The notes under the pieces are model-generated. The model made no database searches and was not told where the DNA came from. It worked only from the letters and a program-made list of their open reading frames with translations. Shown piece after piece: positions 50,049-61,100 of a stretch of 64,000 bases of DNA (position 1 is its first letter; each line of letters opens with the position of its first letter). Location of the stretch: contig DAHVCP010000011.1 in assembly GCA_027314025.1 (NCBI GenBank), positions 51,522-115,521 on the forward strand, given 5' to 3'. Both the position numbers and the translations under genes were made by a program. Origin of the DNA: Acidobacteriota bacterium (lineage in GTDB: Bacteria > Acidobacteriota > Terriglobia > Terriglobales > SCQP01).

Positions 50049-50632
50049 GGCGCCTGCTTCTCCCTGATGTATTTCTTCGGAAATAGGGTGTAATTCCAGG
50101 TAATGGTATGGATGTCCCGGGGCAAGCCCGGGTTCACCTGGTAGATCACCGGCAGCGTCCGGTGCTGATGCGGCTTCAGCGTCTGGTCGGTAAAGCAAAA
50201 GCACTGCGTGATCGCGACCGTCTGCGCCGCCTGCTCCGGGTAAAGCGCGTGAATGGCGCGGAAGCGAATCGTCTTGTCGGTGGGATTGTAGAACGTATAG
50301 AAGTTTTCCGCCCGCTTGCCGACGTCCACGGTCTGGAGCTCGTGGCCGGGGGCGAACTGGATGTCCAGCCCGGTGGTGACCTCGCCGTTGAACATCATCG
50401 TGAGCTGGCGGGTGCTATGGACGCCGGCGACGGCGGCGTTGTTGGGATTGGGATTGATGCCGTAGTGCTCGCAGAAGTCCCGGAACAGCGGGATGTTCAG
50501 GAAGGCGAAGCCGAACATCAGCGGGATGACCGGCAACAGGAACCACAACAGACGCGAATGGCGTACGGAACGGCTGGGCACGCGCGGTCCGGGCCCCGCG
50601 GATTGATCTGAATGCGACGCAGGACTGCTCAT
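50018..50632 (-). CDS. ctaG: Cytochrome c oxidase assembly protein CtaG/Cox11
   Basis: From ATG 50632 the 204-residue protein has one N-terminal membrane helix (RLLWFLLPVIPLMFGFAFLNIPLF) and an extracytoplasmic domain with the Cu(I)-binding ITQCFCFTDQTLKPHQ motif (CFCF), and VIYQVNPGLPRDIHTITWNYTLF. Cox11 delivers copper to the CuB centre of subunit I. The frame extends to 50722 inside the upstream gene, but M50632 gives the usual length. Its 5' neighbour is ctaD (17 bases apart). Confidence 0.94.
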   Translation of the reverse strand: MSSPASHSDQSAGPGPRVPSRSVRHSRLLWFLLPVIPLMFGFAFLNIPLFRDFCEHYGINPNPNNAAVAGVHSTRQLTMMFNGEVTTGLDIQFAPGHELQTVDVGKRAENFYTFYNPTDKTIRFRAIHALYPEQAAQTVAITQCFCFTDQTLKPHQHRTLPVIYQVNPGLPRDIHTITWNYTLFPKKYIREKQAPWTSPKFTTQ

Positions 50633-50649
50633 AAAGATGACGCTCCTCC

Positions 50650-52263
50650 TCAATCGTGGGCGGGCACGAACTCCGGCTCCTCGTCGAAGTTCCAGGGCTT
50701 CGGCGGGGTCGCGGTGGTCCACTCCAGGCTTTGCTGCACGTCGTTGACACCCCAGGGATCGGGATCGGAGGTGCGCTCGCCCTTGCGCAGGGAATGGAGA
50801 ACGTTATAGGTGAAGATGATGCCGCCGGCCAGCAGCAGCAGGAAGCCGGCTGAGATAAAGCGGTTGAGGGGCGCGAACTGAGGCCTGTAGAAGGCGACGC
50901 GGCGCGGCATGCCCTCGAAGCCGAGCCAGTGCATGGGCATGAAGACCCAAATGAAGCCGATGAAGAACAGCCAGAAATGCCAGTTGGCCAGCTTCTCGCT
51001 GAGCAAGCGGCCGGTCATCTTGGGGAACCAATAATAGATCGCCGCCATCAGACCCATGACCGAACCGCCGAAGAGCACGAAGTGCAGATGGGCGACGACG
51101 AAGTAGCTGTCGTGCACGGCGATGTCGAAGGGCACCACCGCCAGCATGACGCCGCTCAGGCCGCCGATGATGAACAAGGCGATGAAGCCGAGCGCGAATT
51201 TCATCGCCGGCGTGAAGTCAATCGTGCCGCCCCAGGCGGAGGCCAGCCAGGAGTAAATCTTGACGCCGGTGGGCACGCCGATCAGCAAGCTGGTGGTGGA
51301 GAAAAAGATCTGCGCCTGCGGCGAGATGCCGCTGGTGAACATATGGTGCGCCCAGACCATGAAGCCCAGCACGCCGATCGAGGCCAACGCAATGACCATG
51401 CCCTTATAGCCGAAGACCTTCTTGTGGGAAAAGGCGGGCACCACGTGGGACATGATCCCGAAGGCGGGCAGGATCATGATGTACACCTCGGGGTGGCCGA
51501 AGAACCAGAACAGGTGCTCGTAGAGCAGCGGGTCGCCGCCCAGGCCGGGCTGGAAGAAGCCGGTGCCGAACATGCGGTCGCTGAGCAGCATCACCATCAC
51601 GCCGCTCACCACGGGAACCGCCAGCAGCAGCAGCCAGGCGGTGATGACGTTGGACCACACGAACAGCGGCAGGTCCATCCAGCCCATGCCGGGGGCGCGC
51701 ATATCGGCGATGGTGACCAGGAAGTTGACCGCGCCCATGATCGAGGCGATGCCCATCAGGATGATGGCCAGCGCCCACAGGCTTTCGCCGGCGCCGGGGG
51801 AGAACTGCGGCCCCGACAACGGCGGATAGCTCCACCAGCCGCCGCGGGCGGAGCCGTGGACGGTGAAGAAGCTGGCGTACATCATCAGCGCCGGCGGAAT
51901 CATCATCCAGAAGCCGAAGGCGTTGAGCTTGGGAAACGCCATGTCCCGCGCGCCGATCATGATCGGCACCAGGTAATTGCCCAGCCCCACGAACGCCGGC
52001 ATGATGACCATGAAGATCATCACCGTGGCGTGCATGGTCAGCATCTCGTTGTAGAGATGCGGCGAGATGAAGCTGGAGTTGGGACTCCATAGGCGCAGCC
52101 GCACCACGCCCGCGAACAGCCCGCCGGCCCAGGCGTTGACGAAGGCGAACATCAGGTACAGCAGCCCGATCTTCTTGTGGTCGGTGGTCGTCAGCCAATC
52201 CATCAGGCCGGAATAGGCCTGGGGCGCGGGCGCCGGGGCGACGGCAGCATCGGCGGTGCTCAT
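50650..52263 (-). CDS. ctaD: Cytochrome c oxidase subunit I (haem-copper oxidase)
   Basis: The 537-residue protein has twelve predicted helices and the standard motifs: NEMLTMHATVMIFMVIMPAF (haem-ligand His), LFWFFGHPEVYIMILPAFGI (CuB His and cross-linked Tyr), MVWAHHMFTSG (the two CuB His), and VVAHLHFVLFGGSVMG (haem a/a3 ligand His). It reduces oxygen to water and pumps protons. ATG 52263 has AAGGAG six bases upstream and overlaps the ctaC stop by four bases. The WSPNSS, GHPEVY and helix VI motifs fit the A-type oxidases. Confidence 0.97.
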   Translation of the reverse strand: MSTADAAVAPAPAPQAYSGLMDWLTTTDHKKIGLLYLMFAFVNAWAGGLFAGVVRLRLWSPNSSFISPHLYNEMLTMHATVMIFMVIMPAFVGLGNYLVPIMIGARDMAFPKLNAFGFWMMIPPALMMYASFFTVHGSARGGWWSYPPLSGPQFSPGAGESLWALAIILMGIASIMGAVNFLVTIADMRAPGMGWMDLPLFVWSNVITAWLLLLAVPVVSGVMVMLLSDRMFGTGFFQPGLGGDPLLYEHLFWFFGHPEVYIMILPAFGIMSHVVPAFSHKKVFGYKGMVIALASIGVLGFMVWAHHMFTSGISPQAQIFFSTTSLLIGVPTGVKIYSWLASAWGGTIDFTPAMKFALGFIALFIIGGLSGVMLAVVPFDIAVHDSYFVVAHLHFVLFGGSVMGLMAAIYYWFPKMTGRLLSEKLANWHFWLFFIGFIWVFMPMHWLGFEGMPRRVAFYRPQFAPLNRFISAGFLLLLAGGIIFTYNVLHSLRKGERTSDPDPWGVNDVQQSLEWTTATPPKPWNFDEEPEFVPAHD

Positions 52264-53093
52264 AGGGACTCCTTGGTTGCGGCCCGGTGCTTGGCGGCCG
52301 GAAGCCGCGGCGGAACCGCTTGCGCGGCGCCGCCGCTGGAGGCGTGCTTCGCCAGCCATTGCACGAACTGCGGCGGCGGCAGCACCTTAACGGTTAGGAA
52401 CATCTCGCCGTGCAGGGGGCCGCAAAGCTGGGCGCATTGCCCCTGGTAGGTGCCGGGGCGGGCGTTGAACCAGACATGGGAGATGCGGCCGGGCACGGCG
52501 TCCATCTGCAAGCCGAGGCCAGGCACGTAGAAGCCGTGGATGACGTCCACGCTGGTGATCTGCAAGCTGACGTTGCGGTTCGCGGGCACGACCAGGGCCT
52601 GGTTGGAAAAATCGATCCCGTATTTAGGATAGCGATACTCCCAAAAGAAACGATGGCCGATGACGACGACGTTCAGATTGGGGGCGGGACCGAAGTCAAT
52701 CTTCTCGAGGGAGCGATAGCCGATCAAGGCCACGAAGACCAGCGCCAAAACCGGCAGCACGGTCCAGGTGATTTCCAGCCCGGGGTTGTCGTGGAACGTG
52801 GCGGGCTGGCGCGGATCGTTGGGCCGGCGGCGGAACTTGAAGATGACGTAGACCAGCAGCACTTCCGCCAGGGCGATGAAGGGAATGATGATCCAGAACG
52901 CCGCCCAGCTGGTGTTGCGAATCCAGTGGGCGACATTGCTGGACGGATTGCTGAAGGCGTTGGTGACCTTGGCGCTCGGGTTCTGCGCCCAGGCGGGCAG
53001 GGAGGCGAACAGCGCCAGCCCCAGCGCCGCGGGCCAGCCGAGCAGCGCACGGAGGCGGAAGCGATGGGCGGAAAATGGGAGGCGGGTCTTCAC
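52260..53093 (-). CDS. ctaC: Cytochrome c oxidase subunit II (CuA)
   Basis: The 277-residue protein has a signal peptide, two membrane helices (HWIRNTSWAAFWIIIPFIALAEV, LEITWTVLPVLALVFVAL) and a cupredoxin CuA domain: DVIHGFYVPGLGLQMDAVPG, then GQCAQLCGPLHGEMFLTV, which holds both Cys, His and Met ligands. In the usual C-x-E-x-C motif the Glu is here Gln (CAQLC). No cytochrome c domain is fused to it; a separate dihaem cytochrome lies upstream. Electrons enter the oxidase through CuA. It overlaps ctaD by four bases. Confidence 0.95.
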   Translation of the reverse strand: MKTRLPFSAHRFRLRALLGWPAALGLALFASLPAWAQNPSAKVTNAFSNPSSNVAHWIRNTSWAAFWIIIPFIALAEVLLVYVIFKFRRRPNDPRQPATFHDNPGLEITWTVLPVLALVFVALIGYRSLEKIDFGPAPNLNVVVIGHRFFWEYRYPKYGIDFSNQALVVPANRNVSLQITSVDVIHGFYVPGLGLQMDAVPGRISHVWFNARPGTYQGQCAQLCGPLHGEMFLTVKVLPPPQFVQWLAKHASSGGAAQAVPPRLPAAKHRAATKESL

Positions 53094-53103
53094 TGCGGAA
53101 TCC

Positions 53104-54201
53104 TCACTTCTGGGAAGCCTGCGAAGCGGCCGGCGCGGCGCCGAGCTGCCCGGTCAAGTGCTGCACGTGAGCGTACAGGGCGGTCATCTGCGCCTGGGTG
53201 AGAGCGCCGAAGCCGGGCATCATGCGGCCCGGCAGGCCATGGGCCACCAGCTGGGAGAAGTACGCTTCGTTGCTGGTCCATTGCGGCATCAAGGGATGGT
53301 TAAAGCTCTGCGCCTTGACCTCGACATAGGGATCAAAGGAGATCATCCAGATGGGCTTGCCGCCCTGGCCGCTGGCCAAGTGGCAACTGGCGCAGTCGGC
53401 TTGGTAGAGGGCCGCGCCCGCGGTGTTGTCGGCAACCTGCGGCGCCGGCGGGTCGCTTTGGGCCGCCTGTTGGTACAGCTGCACCAGGTCCTTCATGGCC
53501 AGGTCAATGGGGATATGCGGGCCTTCGTCCACGGCCTTCACCTTGGGCAGCGGCGTGGGCCCGACCGGCGCGGCAGTACTGGCGCCGGTCGGCAGGCTGG
53601 CCACTTCCGCCGGCGTGTCCTGCTGGGGATCGGGAATCCAGTGCTGGACGTAATGCGCCACGTCCATTCGCTGCGCCGCGTTCAGCACGCCGGCCCAGGC
53701 GGGCATGGAGGTGCCCGAGACGCCGTTGCTAATGGTGTGGTACAGGGTCACCAGCGACGTTCCGTTGGTGAATTTCGAGGTGGGATCGTGGAAATTGCGC
53801 GGCGGCGGATTCAAGCCCGCCGACCGCGGACCGTTGCCCAGTCCGTCCTCGCCATGGCAAGGGACGCAGTTGACCTCGAAGACCTGCTTGCCGGCCGCCA
53901 TGATCTGCGGCGAGTTTTGCACCATCGCGCGCAGGTCCACTTGCTTTTGCTGCTCGCGGTGAATATCGGGCACGCCGAAGAAGTTGAACCGGCTGATGAA
54001 CTCCGCCTGATGGAACTGGCCGCCCGCGGCCAAATAGATGATGGTGAGCAGCACCACCACGACGATGCCCAGCCACACGATCTGGCGCGTTTGGGCCTGC
54101 GCCGGGGACGGCGCGGGCTTGGGCGGCCGCGGCGCGTCATGCTCGTGCCGGCGCGAAGCCGGCGGATAAGGCTGGTCGGGTTTGGGGCTTCCGAAGAGCA
54201 T
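53104..54201 (-). CDS. Membrane-anchored dihaem cytochrome c
   Basis: The 365-residue protein has one N-terminal helix (QIVWLGIVVVVLLTIIYLAAG) and two CxxCH haem sites: VFEVNCVPCHGEDGLGNGPR with SMPAWAGVL (Met ligand), and LYQADCASCHLASGQGG with GRMMPGFGALT. A Pro-rich linker separates them. It sits between the complex III and oxidase genes, so it likely carries electrons from the ActA/ActE haems to CuA. ATG 54201 shares one base with the actF stop (TAATG). The N-terminal tail is Pro/Arg/His-rich. Confidence 0.9.
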   Translation of the reverse strand: MLFGSPKPDQPYPPASRRHEHDAPRPPKPAPSPAQAQTRQIVWLGIVVVVLLTIIYLAAGGQFHQAEFISRFNFFGVPDIHREQQKQVDLRAMVQNSPQIMAAGKQVFEVNCVPCHGEDGLGNGPRSAGLNPPPRNFHDPTSKFTNGTSLVTLYHTISNGVSGTSMPAWAGVLNAAQRMDVAHYVQHWIPDPQQDTPAEVASLPTGASTAAPVGPTPLPKVKAVDEGPHIPIDLAMKDLVQLYQQAAQSDPPAPQVADNTAGAALYQADCASCHLASGQGGKPIWMISFDPYVEVKAQSFNHPLMPQWTSNEAYFSQLVAHGLPGRMMPGFGALTQAQMTALYAHVQHLTGQLGAAPAASQASQK

Positions 54202-55490
54202 TACAGGTATCTCCCGGCGACGGAGTTCACCAGTTTGGGATCTCCGATGGGGACAGTCGAATGTTTGCGCAGCAGACGGCTGACGCTGAGGGCGAAGGCG
54301 CCGAAGAATAGCAGGAATGCGCCCAAATCGGTCCAGCTGGGCAGCGTGAAAACCGCGTGCTGCACCGGCATCACCAGCCAGTAGATGTCGCAGTACTCGG
54401 CGATCAAGATCAGCCAAGCCATGCTGAGGATCACCGGCTCCTTGGTGCGCACCTTCTGATTCATCAGGATTACGAACGGAACCGCCCACTTGGCGAGCAG
54501 CAGGAACAGGAACATCCAGTTCCATCCGCCCATCAGGCGGCGGTGGAAGAATGCGGTCTCGTCGTTTTGGTTCGAGTACCAGATGATGAAGTACTGCTCG
54601 AAGCCGATGTAGACCATGAAGATGCAGAAAGCGTGCAGCATCCGCGCCAGGTCCACATAGTGATGGTCGGTGACGATTTGGCCCAGCCAGCCGCGGCGGC
54701 GCATGGTCACCGCCAGCACGACCAGCAGCGCGAAGGCGGCCTCGAACATGCCGGCGAAGGCGTAGAGCCCGAACATGCTGGAGGACCAGCCGTGCTGCAT
54801 GGACATCAGCCAGTCGGCGCAGGCCAGCGTGAAGGTGACGGCGAAGACCGGGATATAGAGCGCCGCCATGCGGCCGTTTTTGCTGGACAGCTTGCCCCAG
54901 CCGCCGGGATGGCGCTCATTGATTTGGTCGCCTTCGCGGTCCTGGCGCAGGGAGCGGCCGATGAAGAATGCGCCGAAGGCGGCCCAAATGGCGAGGAACA
55001 AGCCGGTGCGGAAATCAAAGCCGCCGAGGCTGTAATACCAGGCCTTTTCGGCGCGATGAAAATGGAAGCCGTGCCGCGCCCAGAAATACAAATGCGGAGC
55101 GGCCAGCATCAGCAGCGGGCTGAGGATGAAGGCCACCGGCAGGTAGCTGGCGCAGGCCTCGGCGATGCGGCGGAAGACCACCGACCAGGTGGTGCTGGCG
55201 ACGTATTCCAGCGCCACCAAAAACAGCCCGCCCAGCGCCAGGATGAGGAAGAACAAGTAATTAACGATGACGCTTTCCCACACCCGGTGGGGATCGAATT
55301 TCATCCCCAGCAGGAGCAGGACGGCGCCGATGGCCAGCGCGGCCCAAAGCTGCTGCCGGAACCCCTTGGAGATGGGGGCGGGACCGGGATCCGCCACCGT
55401 GGCGACCTCGAGATGGCCCATGGGGAAATGGGTGCCATCACTGCGCGGATCCATCTCCTTGCCGTGCGCGGGAATGGTAGAGGCGCTCAT
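54201..55490 (-). CDS. actF: Alternative complex III subunit ActF
   Basis: The 429-residue protein has about ten membrane helices, starting after a soluble N-terminus. MSMQHGWSSSMFGLYAFAGM and HYVDLARMLHAFCIFMVYIGFEQYFIIW are typical of the NrfD-like ActF/ActC group. It is a membrane subunit of the quinol-oxidising alternative complex III. ATG 55490 shares one base with the actE stop (TAATG). The frame extends into actE upstream but that part is antisense-like. Confidence 0.93.
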   Translation of the reverse strand: MSASTIPAHGKEMDPRSDGTHFPMGHLEVATVADPGPAPISKGFRQQLWAALAIGAVLLLLGMKFDPHRVWESVIVNYLFFLILALGGLFLVALEYVASTTWSVVFRRIAEACASYLPVAFILSPLLMLAAPHLYFWARHGFHFHRAEKAWYYSLGGFDFRTGLFLAIWAAFGAFFIGRSLRQDREGDQINERHPGGWGKLSSKNGRMAALYIPVFAVTFTLACADWLMSMQHGWSSSMFGLYAFAGMFEAAFALLVVLAVTMRRRGWLGQIVTDHHYVDLARMLHAFCIFMVYIGFEQYFIIWYSNQNDETAFFHRRLMGGWNWMFLFLLLAKWAVPFVILMNQKVRTKEPVILSMAWLILIAEYCDIYWLVMPVQHAVFTLPSWTDLGAFLLFFGAFALSVSRLLRKHSTVPIGDPKLVNSVAGRYL

Positions 55491-56224
55491 TATTTTTGGC
55501 TCCCCGAGGGTTGGGCCACGGCGTCCTGGCCGGGAATGGGGCCGTGAGGGCCTTCGGCGGTGGGGTAATCGCCGGCGAAGTTCATCCCCTGCTGGGTGGC
55601 GGCATCCAAGGCCTGCGGCGTGGGATGCGCGGCGAATTGCAGCGCGCGCACGTAATGCACGATGGCCCAGCGCTGCGCCGGATCCAGCTCGGTATCGTAG
55701 GGGGGCATTTGCCCGAAGCCCTGGGTGATGATGGTGAAGATATGGCCGTCGGAGTACTGCATGACCGCGGGGCTGAACAGCGGCGGCGGCTGGGTGAAAT
55801 GGGGCACGATATAGCCGTAGCCATCGGCGCGGGGGCCGTGGCAAACGATGCAGTAGGTGTTGAACCAATACCGCCCCGCCTGCAGCACCGGCAGCGTCAT
55901 CGGCAGGGGATTCAGCATTTGATCTTCATTGGCGAGATCGTTGCCGAGTGGATAGGGCACCCAGTGGCGGGGCACCGTGCCGGCGGGCACCGGGCGCATC
56001 TCCGGCGCATTGTGGTCCAGCGGGTCCACGCTTTGCGGCTGCACCGGCGGACCCTCATACATTTCCGGCAGGATGGAGACGCGAAATTTCAGCTCCGGCT
56101 TGGATTTCGTGCCCGGGCCCGAGGGCCAAGCTTGGCAGCCAGTGGCGGCCAAGGCCAGGCCGGCGGCAGCCAGCAAACCCAGGGCGGCGGTCCAGCGCCG
56201 GCGGCAGTGGGGTTCAGGACGCAA
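55490..56224 (-). CDS. actE: Alternative complex III subunit ActE (monohaem cytochrome c lipoprotein)
   Basis: The 244-residue protein has a lipoprotein signal (GLLAAAGLALAATGCQAW) and one haem site, WFNTYCIVCHGPRADGYG, with QGFGQMPPYDTELDPAQRWAIVHYVRALQ as the typical Met-ligand and C-terminal cytochrome c helix. DMxEGPPVQPQ-like sequences precede. It is anchored at the outer face of the inner membrane by lipid. Gene order and overlaps (11 bases with actD, one base with actF) place it in the act operon. Confidence 0.94.
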   Translation of the reverse strand: MRPEPHCRRRWTAALGLLAAAGLALAATGCQAWPSGPGTKSKPELKFRVSILPEMYEGPPVQPQSVDPLDHNAPEMRPVPAGTVPRHWVPYPLGNDLANEDQMLNPLPMTLPVLQAGRYWFNTYCIVCHGPRADGYGYIVPHFTQPPPLFSPAVMQYSDGHIFTIITQGFGQMPPYDTELDPAQRWAIVHYVRALQFAAHPTPQALDAATQQGMNFAGDYPTAEGPHGPIPGQDAVAQPSGSQK

Positions 56225-56744
56225 TTTCGTAGACCTCCAGGGCGCCGGTACCAGCCAGGAAGGACTGGGCCGGCGCCGGACCTTCCTCGCCGTAGGGAAT
56301 CAGCAGGGCGAAGCGGTCATTGGTAAAGCGGGGATCTATGGGCACGAAGTTGGGCCGCGGCCGCAGCCGGGCCGCCATCAGCACGGCGGCGAAGGTGGCG
56401 ACGCCGGCGCAGAGGATGCCACACTCGAAGGTGACGGGTATGAAGGCGGGCACGGACACGAAAGGCTTGCCGGAGATGTTGATGGGCCACGCCACGGCCA
56501 TGCTCCAGGCCTCGAAGGTGAAGCCCGCCGCCGCGCCGGCGAAGAAAAAGCTCTTGGTGATGCGCGGCATCCAGCTGGGCTTGTAATTCAACGCCTCGGA
56601 GATGCCGTGGACGGGATAGGGCACGATGGCGTCCAATCCGCGGAAGCCGCGGTCCCGCGCCGACTCCGCGGCATGCACCAGAGCGTGCGGATCCAGATAG
56701 ACGCCAACGACCACCGGCTGCGGCGGGGTTTTCGCCTTAGGCAT
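56214..56744 (-). CDS. actD: Alternative complex III subunit ActD (DUF3341)
   Basis: The 176-residue protein starts with a soluble domain ([52 protein letters not shown]), followed by two membrane helices ([42 protein letters not shown]), then [19 protein letters not shown]. This is the DUF3341 pattern of ActD. It overlaps actC by eight bases and actE by eleven. Confidence 0.94.
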   Translation of the reverse strand: MPKAKTPPQPVVVGVYLDPHALVHAAESARDRGFRGLDAIVPYPVHGISEALNYKPSWMPRITKSFFFAGAAAGFTFEAWSMAVAWPINISGKPFVSVPAFIPVTFECGILCAGVATFAAVLMAARLRPRPNFVPIDPRFTNDRFALLIPYGEEGPAPAQSFLAGTGALEVYEIAS

Positions 56745-58191
56745 TGACTTCCTCCATCGCCGGCTTGGGCGCGGGCGGCTCGCCGACCTGGCGGCGCAGC
56801 GCCTGCTTCACCTCCGCCACGGCCACCACCGGCACGAAACGGCAGAACAGCAGGAACAGCGAAAAGAACATGCCGAACGAGCCCAGCAGCACGGCATAGT
56901 CCCAGCGCGTCGGCCGGTACGAACCCCAGCTGGAGGGCAGGTACTGGCGCATCTGCGAGTCCACGATGATCGTGTAGCGCTCGAACCACATGCCCACGCT
57001 GACGAACAGCGTCAGGATGAACATGACGGGAATGCTGCGCCGGATCTTGCGGAACCAAAACAAGGCGGGAATGAAGACGTTGCAGCCCCACATCAGATAG
57101 GCCGGCACGGCGTTGGGTCCGCGGAACAGCAGCCAGAAGTGGGGATCGAAGTGCACGCCGTAGAAGCGGTACTGCTCATACACGTTGCTGGTGTACCAGG
57201 CGGTGAACAATTCGGTGAAATAGGCGTAGCCGACCATCATGGAGGTGACCAGGATGACCTTGTTCATCATCTCCATATGGTCAATCGTCAGGTAGTCCTC
57301 CAAGCGGAAGACGTAGCGCACGATGACCAGCAAGGTCACCACCATCGCGAAGCCGGAGAAGATGGCGCCGGCGACGAAATAGGGCGGGAAGATGGTCGAG
57401 TGCCAGCCGGGCGCCGTGGCCGTGGCGAAGTCGGTGGACACGTTGCTGTGCACCGACAGCACCAGCGGCGTGGCGATGGCCGCCAGCATGGCGTAGGCCA
57501 CCTCGTAATGGTGCCAGTCCTTGGCGTGGCCTTTCCAGCCGAGCGAGATGACGCCGTAGAACTTCTTCCAGAAGCCGCTCTTGGCGATGCGGTCGCGCAC
57601 CGTCGCCAAATCCGGGAGCATGCCCCCATACCAGAAAAGGATGGAGATGGTGGCGTAGGTGGACACCGCGAAAACGTCCCAGATCAGCGGGGAGCGGAAG
57701 TTGACCCACAGGTGCCGCTGGTTGGGATAGGGGAAGAGCCAGTAGGCGATGACCGTGCGGCCGACGTGCAGCAGCGGAAACATGCCGGCCACCATCACGG
57801 CGAAGATGGTCATGGCCTCCGCCGAGCGGTTGATGGCCGTGCGCCAGCGCTGGCGGAACAGGAACAAGATCGCCGAGATCAGCGTTCCGGCGTGGCCGAT
57901 GCCGATCCAGAACACGAAATTGGCGATGTAGGTGCCCCACATCACCGGCCACTGGATGCCGATGATGCCCATGCCCACGATGAGCTGGTAGACCACCGCG
58001 GCGACGCCGATGGCGAAGCAACTGGCGGCGATCAGGAATGCGGTCCACCATTGGCGGGTGGGTTTGGCGAAGACCGGCGCGAGGATGTCCTCGGTGACCT
58101 TGGTGAGGGTCAGGTCCTCGCGGTAAATGGGCGGCTCCTCCAGCGGCGCCGGAACGGGACGCTGCGGGGCTACGGCCGGGTGCGTGCTCAT
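56737..58191 (-). CDS. actC: Alternative complex III subunit ActC (NrfD/PsrC-like)
   Basis: The 484-residue protein has ten membrane helices. [52 protein letters not shown] and [35 protein letters not shown] are characteristic of the NrfD-like subunit, which holds the quinol site. It works with the ActB iron-sulfur subunit. It overlaps actB by four bases (58188-58191) and actD by eight. Confidence 0.96.
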   Translation of the reverse strand: MSTHPAVAPQRPVPAPLEEPPIYREDLTLTKVTEDILAPVFAKPTRQWWTAFLIAASCFAIGVAAVVYQLIVGMGIIGIQWPVMWGTYIANFVFWIGIGHAGTLISAILFLFRQRWRTAINRSAEAMTIFAVMVAGMFPLLHVGRTVIAYWLFPYPNQRHLWVNFRSPLIWDVFAVSTYATISILFWYGGMLPDLATVRDRIAKSGFWKKFYGVISLGWKGHAKDWHHYEVAYAMLAAIATPLVLSVHSNVSTDFATATAPGWHSTIFPPYFVAGAIFSGFAMVVTLLVIVRYVFRLEDYLTIDHMEMMNKVILVTSMMVGYAYFTELFTAWYTSNVYEQYRFYGVHFDPHFWLLFRGPNAVPAYLMWGCNVFIPALFWFRKIRRSIPVMFILTLFVSVGMWFERYTIIVDSQMRQYLPSSWGSYRPTRWDYAVLLGSFGMFFSLFLLFCRFVPVVAVAEVKQALRRQVGEPPAPKPAMEEVNA

Positions 58192-61100
58192 GCCTGGTCC
58201 TCCGCGGACTTCCAGACGGGGATGTTGCGAACCTTCAATTGGTAATCAATGCTGGGCTGGTTGTTCACGTTGGCCAAGACCTCGAAGCCCCGCGGCCCGC
58301 GCGCCTGCATCATTCTTGCGTTCGGATCGTTCATGTTGCCGAAGTAGATCGCCTCCGAGGGGCAGGTCTGCTGGCAGGCGGTCTGGAAACCGCCGTCGGG
58401 GATGGGCACGCCCAATTGCTGCGACTTGATGTGCGCCGCGTTGATGCGCTGCAGGCAGAAGTTGCACTTCTCCATCACGCCGCGGCTGCGCAGGGTAACG
58501 TCGGGATTCAGCGCCAGCTCCAGCGGCGCGCCGCGCTCGTACTGGATCTCGCCATAGGCGTAGTAGTTGAAGCGCCGCACCTTGTAGGGGCTGTTGTTGC
58601 CGCAGAAGCGCGTGCCGACGCAGCGGTTATAGACCTGGACGTTGATGCCCTCGCCGTTGGTCATGGTGGCGATGACCGGGCAGACGCTTTCGCAACTGGC
58701 GTTGACGCATTGCTGGCAGAGCATCGGCTCCAGCAGGATGTCCGGATTCTCGTATGCGCCGGTGTAGTAGCGGTCAATGCGGATCCAGTCCATCTCCCGG
58801 CCCACCTGCACCTGGGTTTTGCCGACGATGGGAACGTTGTTCTCCGAGTGGCAGGCGGCCATGCAGGCGTTGCAGCCGATGCAGGCGTTCATGTCAATCG
58901 TCATGCCCCAGTGGTTGCCGGGGAAGGTGTGGTCGGAGGTGCCGCCGTTGTGCCAAATGCTCTCGTCCTTTTGCGGCGGTACGTTGCCGGCCAGGGCGTT
59001 GCCCTGAAGTTTTTCCAGCGTGGTGGCCAGCGCCACCTTGCGGCCCTCCAGGTAATTGTTACCTTGAGGATTGGCTAGGTCGTAATACACGCCGGGCACC
59101 TTGCGCAGGCGGACCACGGCGCCGGAGGTGATGATCTGCCGGCCCTGCACGCCCGCCAAGGGGAAGGCGTTGACGCCGACGCCGTTGCCGATCATGCCCA
59201 CCGAGGTGCGGCCCCAGCCCACCGCCAGGGTGGCGGCGTTGGGATGGACGCCGGGCTGGCGCAGGATGGGCGCGCGCAGGCGGGCGCCGTTGGCCTCGAA
59301 CTCCACCACGTCGCCGTGCTCCCAGCCCAGGCGCTTGGCGGTGGCGGGCGAGACGGCGACGAAGTTGTCCCAGCAAACCTTGGAGACCGGATCGGGAATC
59401 TCCAGCAAGAAGGCGTTGTTGCCGCAGCGGCCATCGCCCGTCAACGGGCTGACCACCAAGCTGAAGGCGAACTCGTCGCCGCTGGGCCGCGGGCCCGTGG
59501 CCGCGGCGGCGTGGGCGGCGGCGGCCAGCGCCGCGGGACGATAACTGCGCGGCTGGCCGGCGGCGGCACGCTGCTCCGCCATGGGGTCGAAGTAGCCCTG
59601 GCGCAGCACGCCGGTCCAGAAGTCCTCCCAACTGCCGGCGACCTTGTACTTGCCGTACAACTGCGTCTTCCACACCTGCTGGATGTAGGCATGGAAGTCC
59701 ATCGGCTCGCGCTTGGCCGGCGCGGCCGGCGCCGCCGCGGGCGTGGCGGCTTGGGCCTGGGCCTTGCCCTTGGCGCCCGCCGTCTTGCCGGCGGCAGCCG
59801 GGGGAGCGGCCGCCACGGCGGCCGCCGCCGGGGCGGCGGAAACCTGCCGGTCGAACTGCGTGGCGCCCGCGGTGCGGGCGATGGCGATCAGGCTGTCCTC
59901 GAAGGCGCGGCCGTCGAACAGCGGCGCGATGGTCGGCTGCACCAGGCTGTAGAGGCCCTTCTGCGGCTCGGCGTCGCCCCAGCTCTCCTGGCCGTGCAGG
60001 GAGGTGAGGACGACGTTGGCCAGGCGGCCCGTTTCATCCAGCCGCTGCCCGAGCACCACAACATACGGCACCTTGGCCAGCGCCGCGGCGAAATCGGCTG
60101 CCTGGGGCAGCGTGTACGCCGGATTGGTCCCGTAGATGACGATGGCCTGCACCTTGCCGGCGCGCATGTCGTCGCACAGGGCCAGCATGTCGGCGTTGGA
60201 GCCTTGCATCTGCTGGCTGGGACTGACCGCGCCGTCCACCGTGGCGCCTTCGTTTTCCAGCGCGGAGTTAAGGAAGGCGGCCACCGCCTCCAGCTCCGCG
60301 GCCAGCGCCGTGCCGGCGGCCAAGCCGCTGGCGTAGACCAGGCCCTTGCCGCGGTGCTGCCACAACTCGGCGGCGGTTTGGGCGACCACGCCGGACTTCA
60401 GGCCCGCGGCCTTTTCAATCTCCGCCGGCGCATAGGGCGCCAGCGCGGCGGTGACGGCCGGGTTATTGGCGAACGCCGAACGCTTGTCCACGACCACCAG
60501 CTGATGCGCCACCGCCAGGGCGACGGGCAGCAAATCCTGCGGCAAGACGTAATGCCGCGTGTCGGCGTTCAGCCCGGTCTGCGACATCGCCGGCTCGAAG
60601 GCCACCACCCGCGACATCCGCTGCGGCTTATAGCCATTCTTGCGGGCGGCCAAGCTGGCCTCCACCGGGCTGCCGCCGGTGCTCAGCCGCAGCTTGCGCT
60701 GATGGCCGAAGCCGTACATATATTCCAGCGGCGAGGCGCCCTGCGCCAGCGGATCGGCGCCGAAGGTCACCACCATTTCCGCGCGGTCAAAGAAGTAGCG
60801 CGGCACCACCCCGGCCCCATAGCCGGCGGTCTGCCCGGCCAGCAGGGCGTCGGGATTGAAGGCGTCATAGACGACGTGGCGCATCCCGAAGAACTGCGTG
60901 AACTCGGCGATCAGCTGCGTGCGTGCCGGCCCGTGCACGGTGCCCGTCAGCAGCACGCCGTTGGCGCCGGCGCGGCGCAGGGCGGCGGCGATCTCCTTGT
61001 CAATCTCCCCCCAGGAAACCGGCTCGCCGGGCGTGATCTGCGGCGGAACGGTGCCGCGGTCGCCGCGCAAGTAATAATTCTGCAGGGGCGAGGCGGAATT

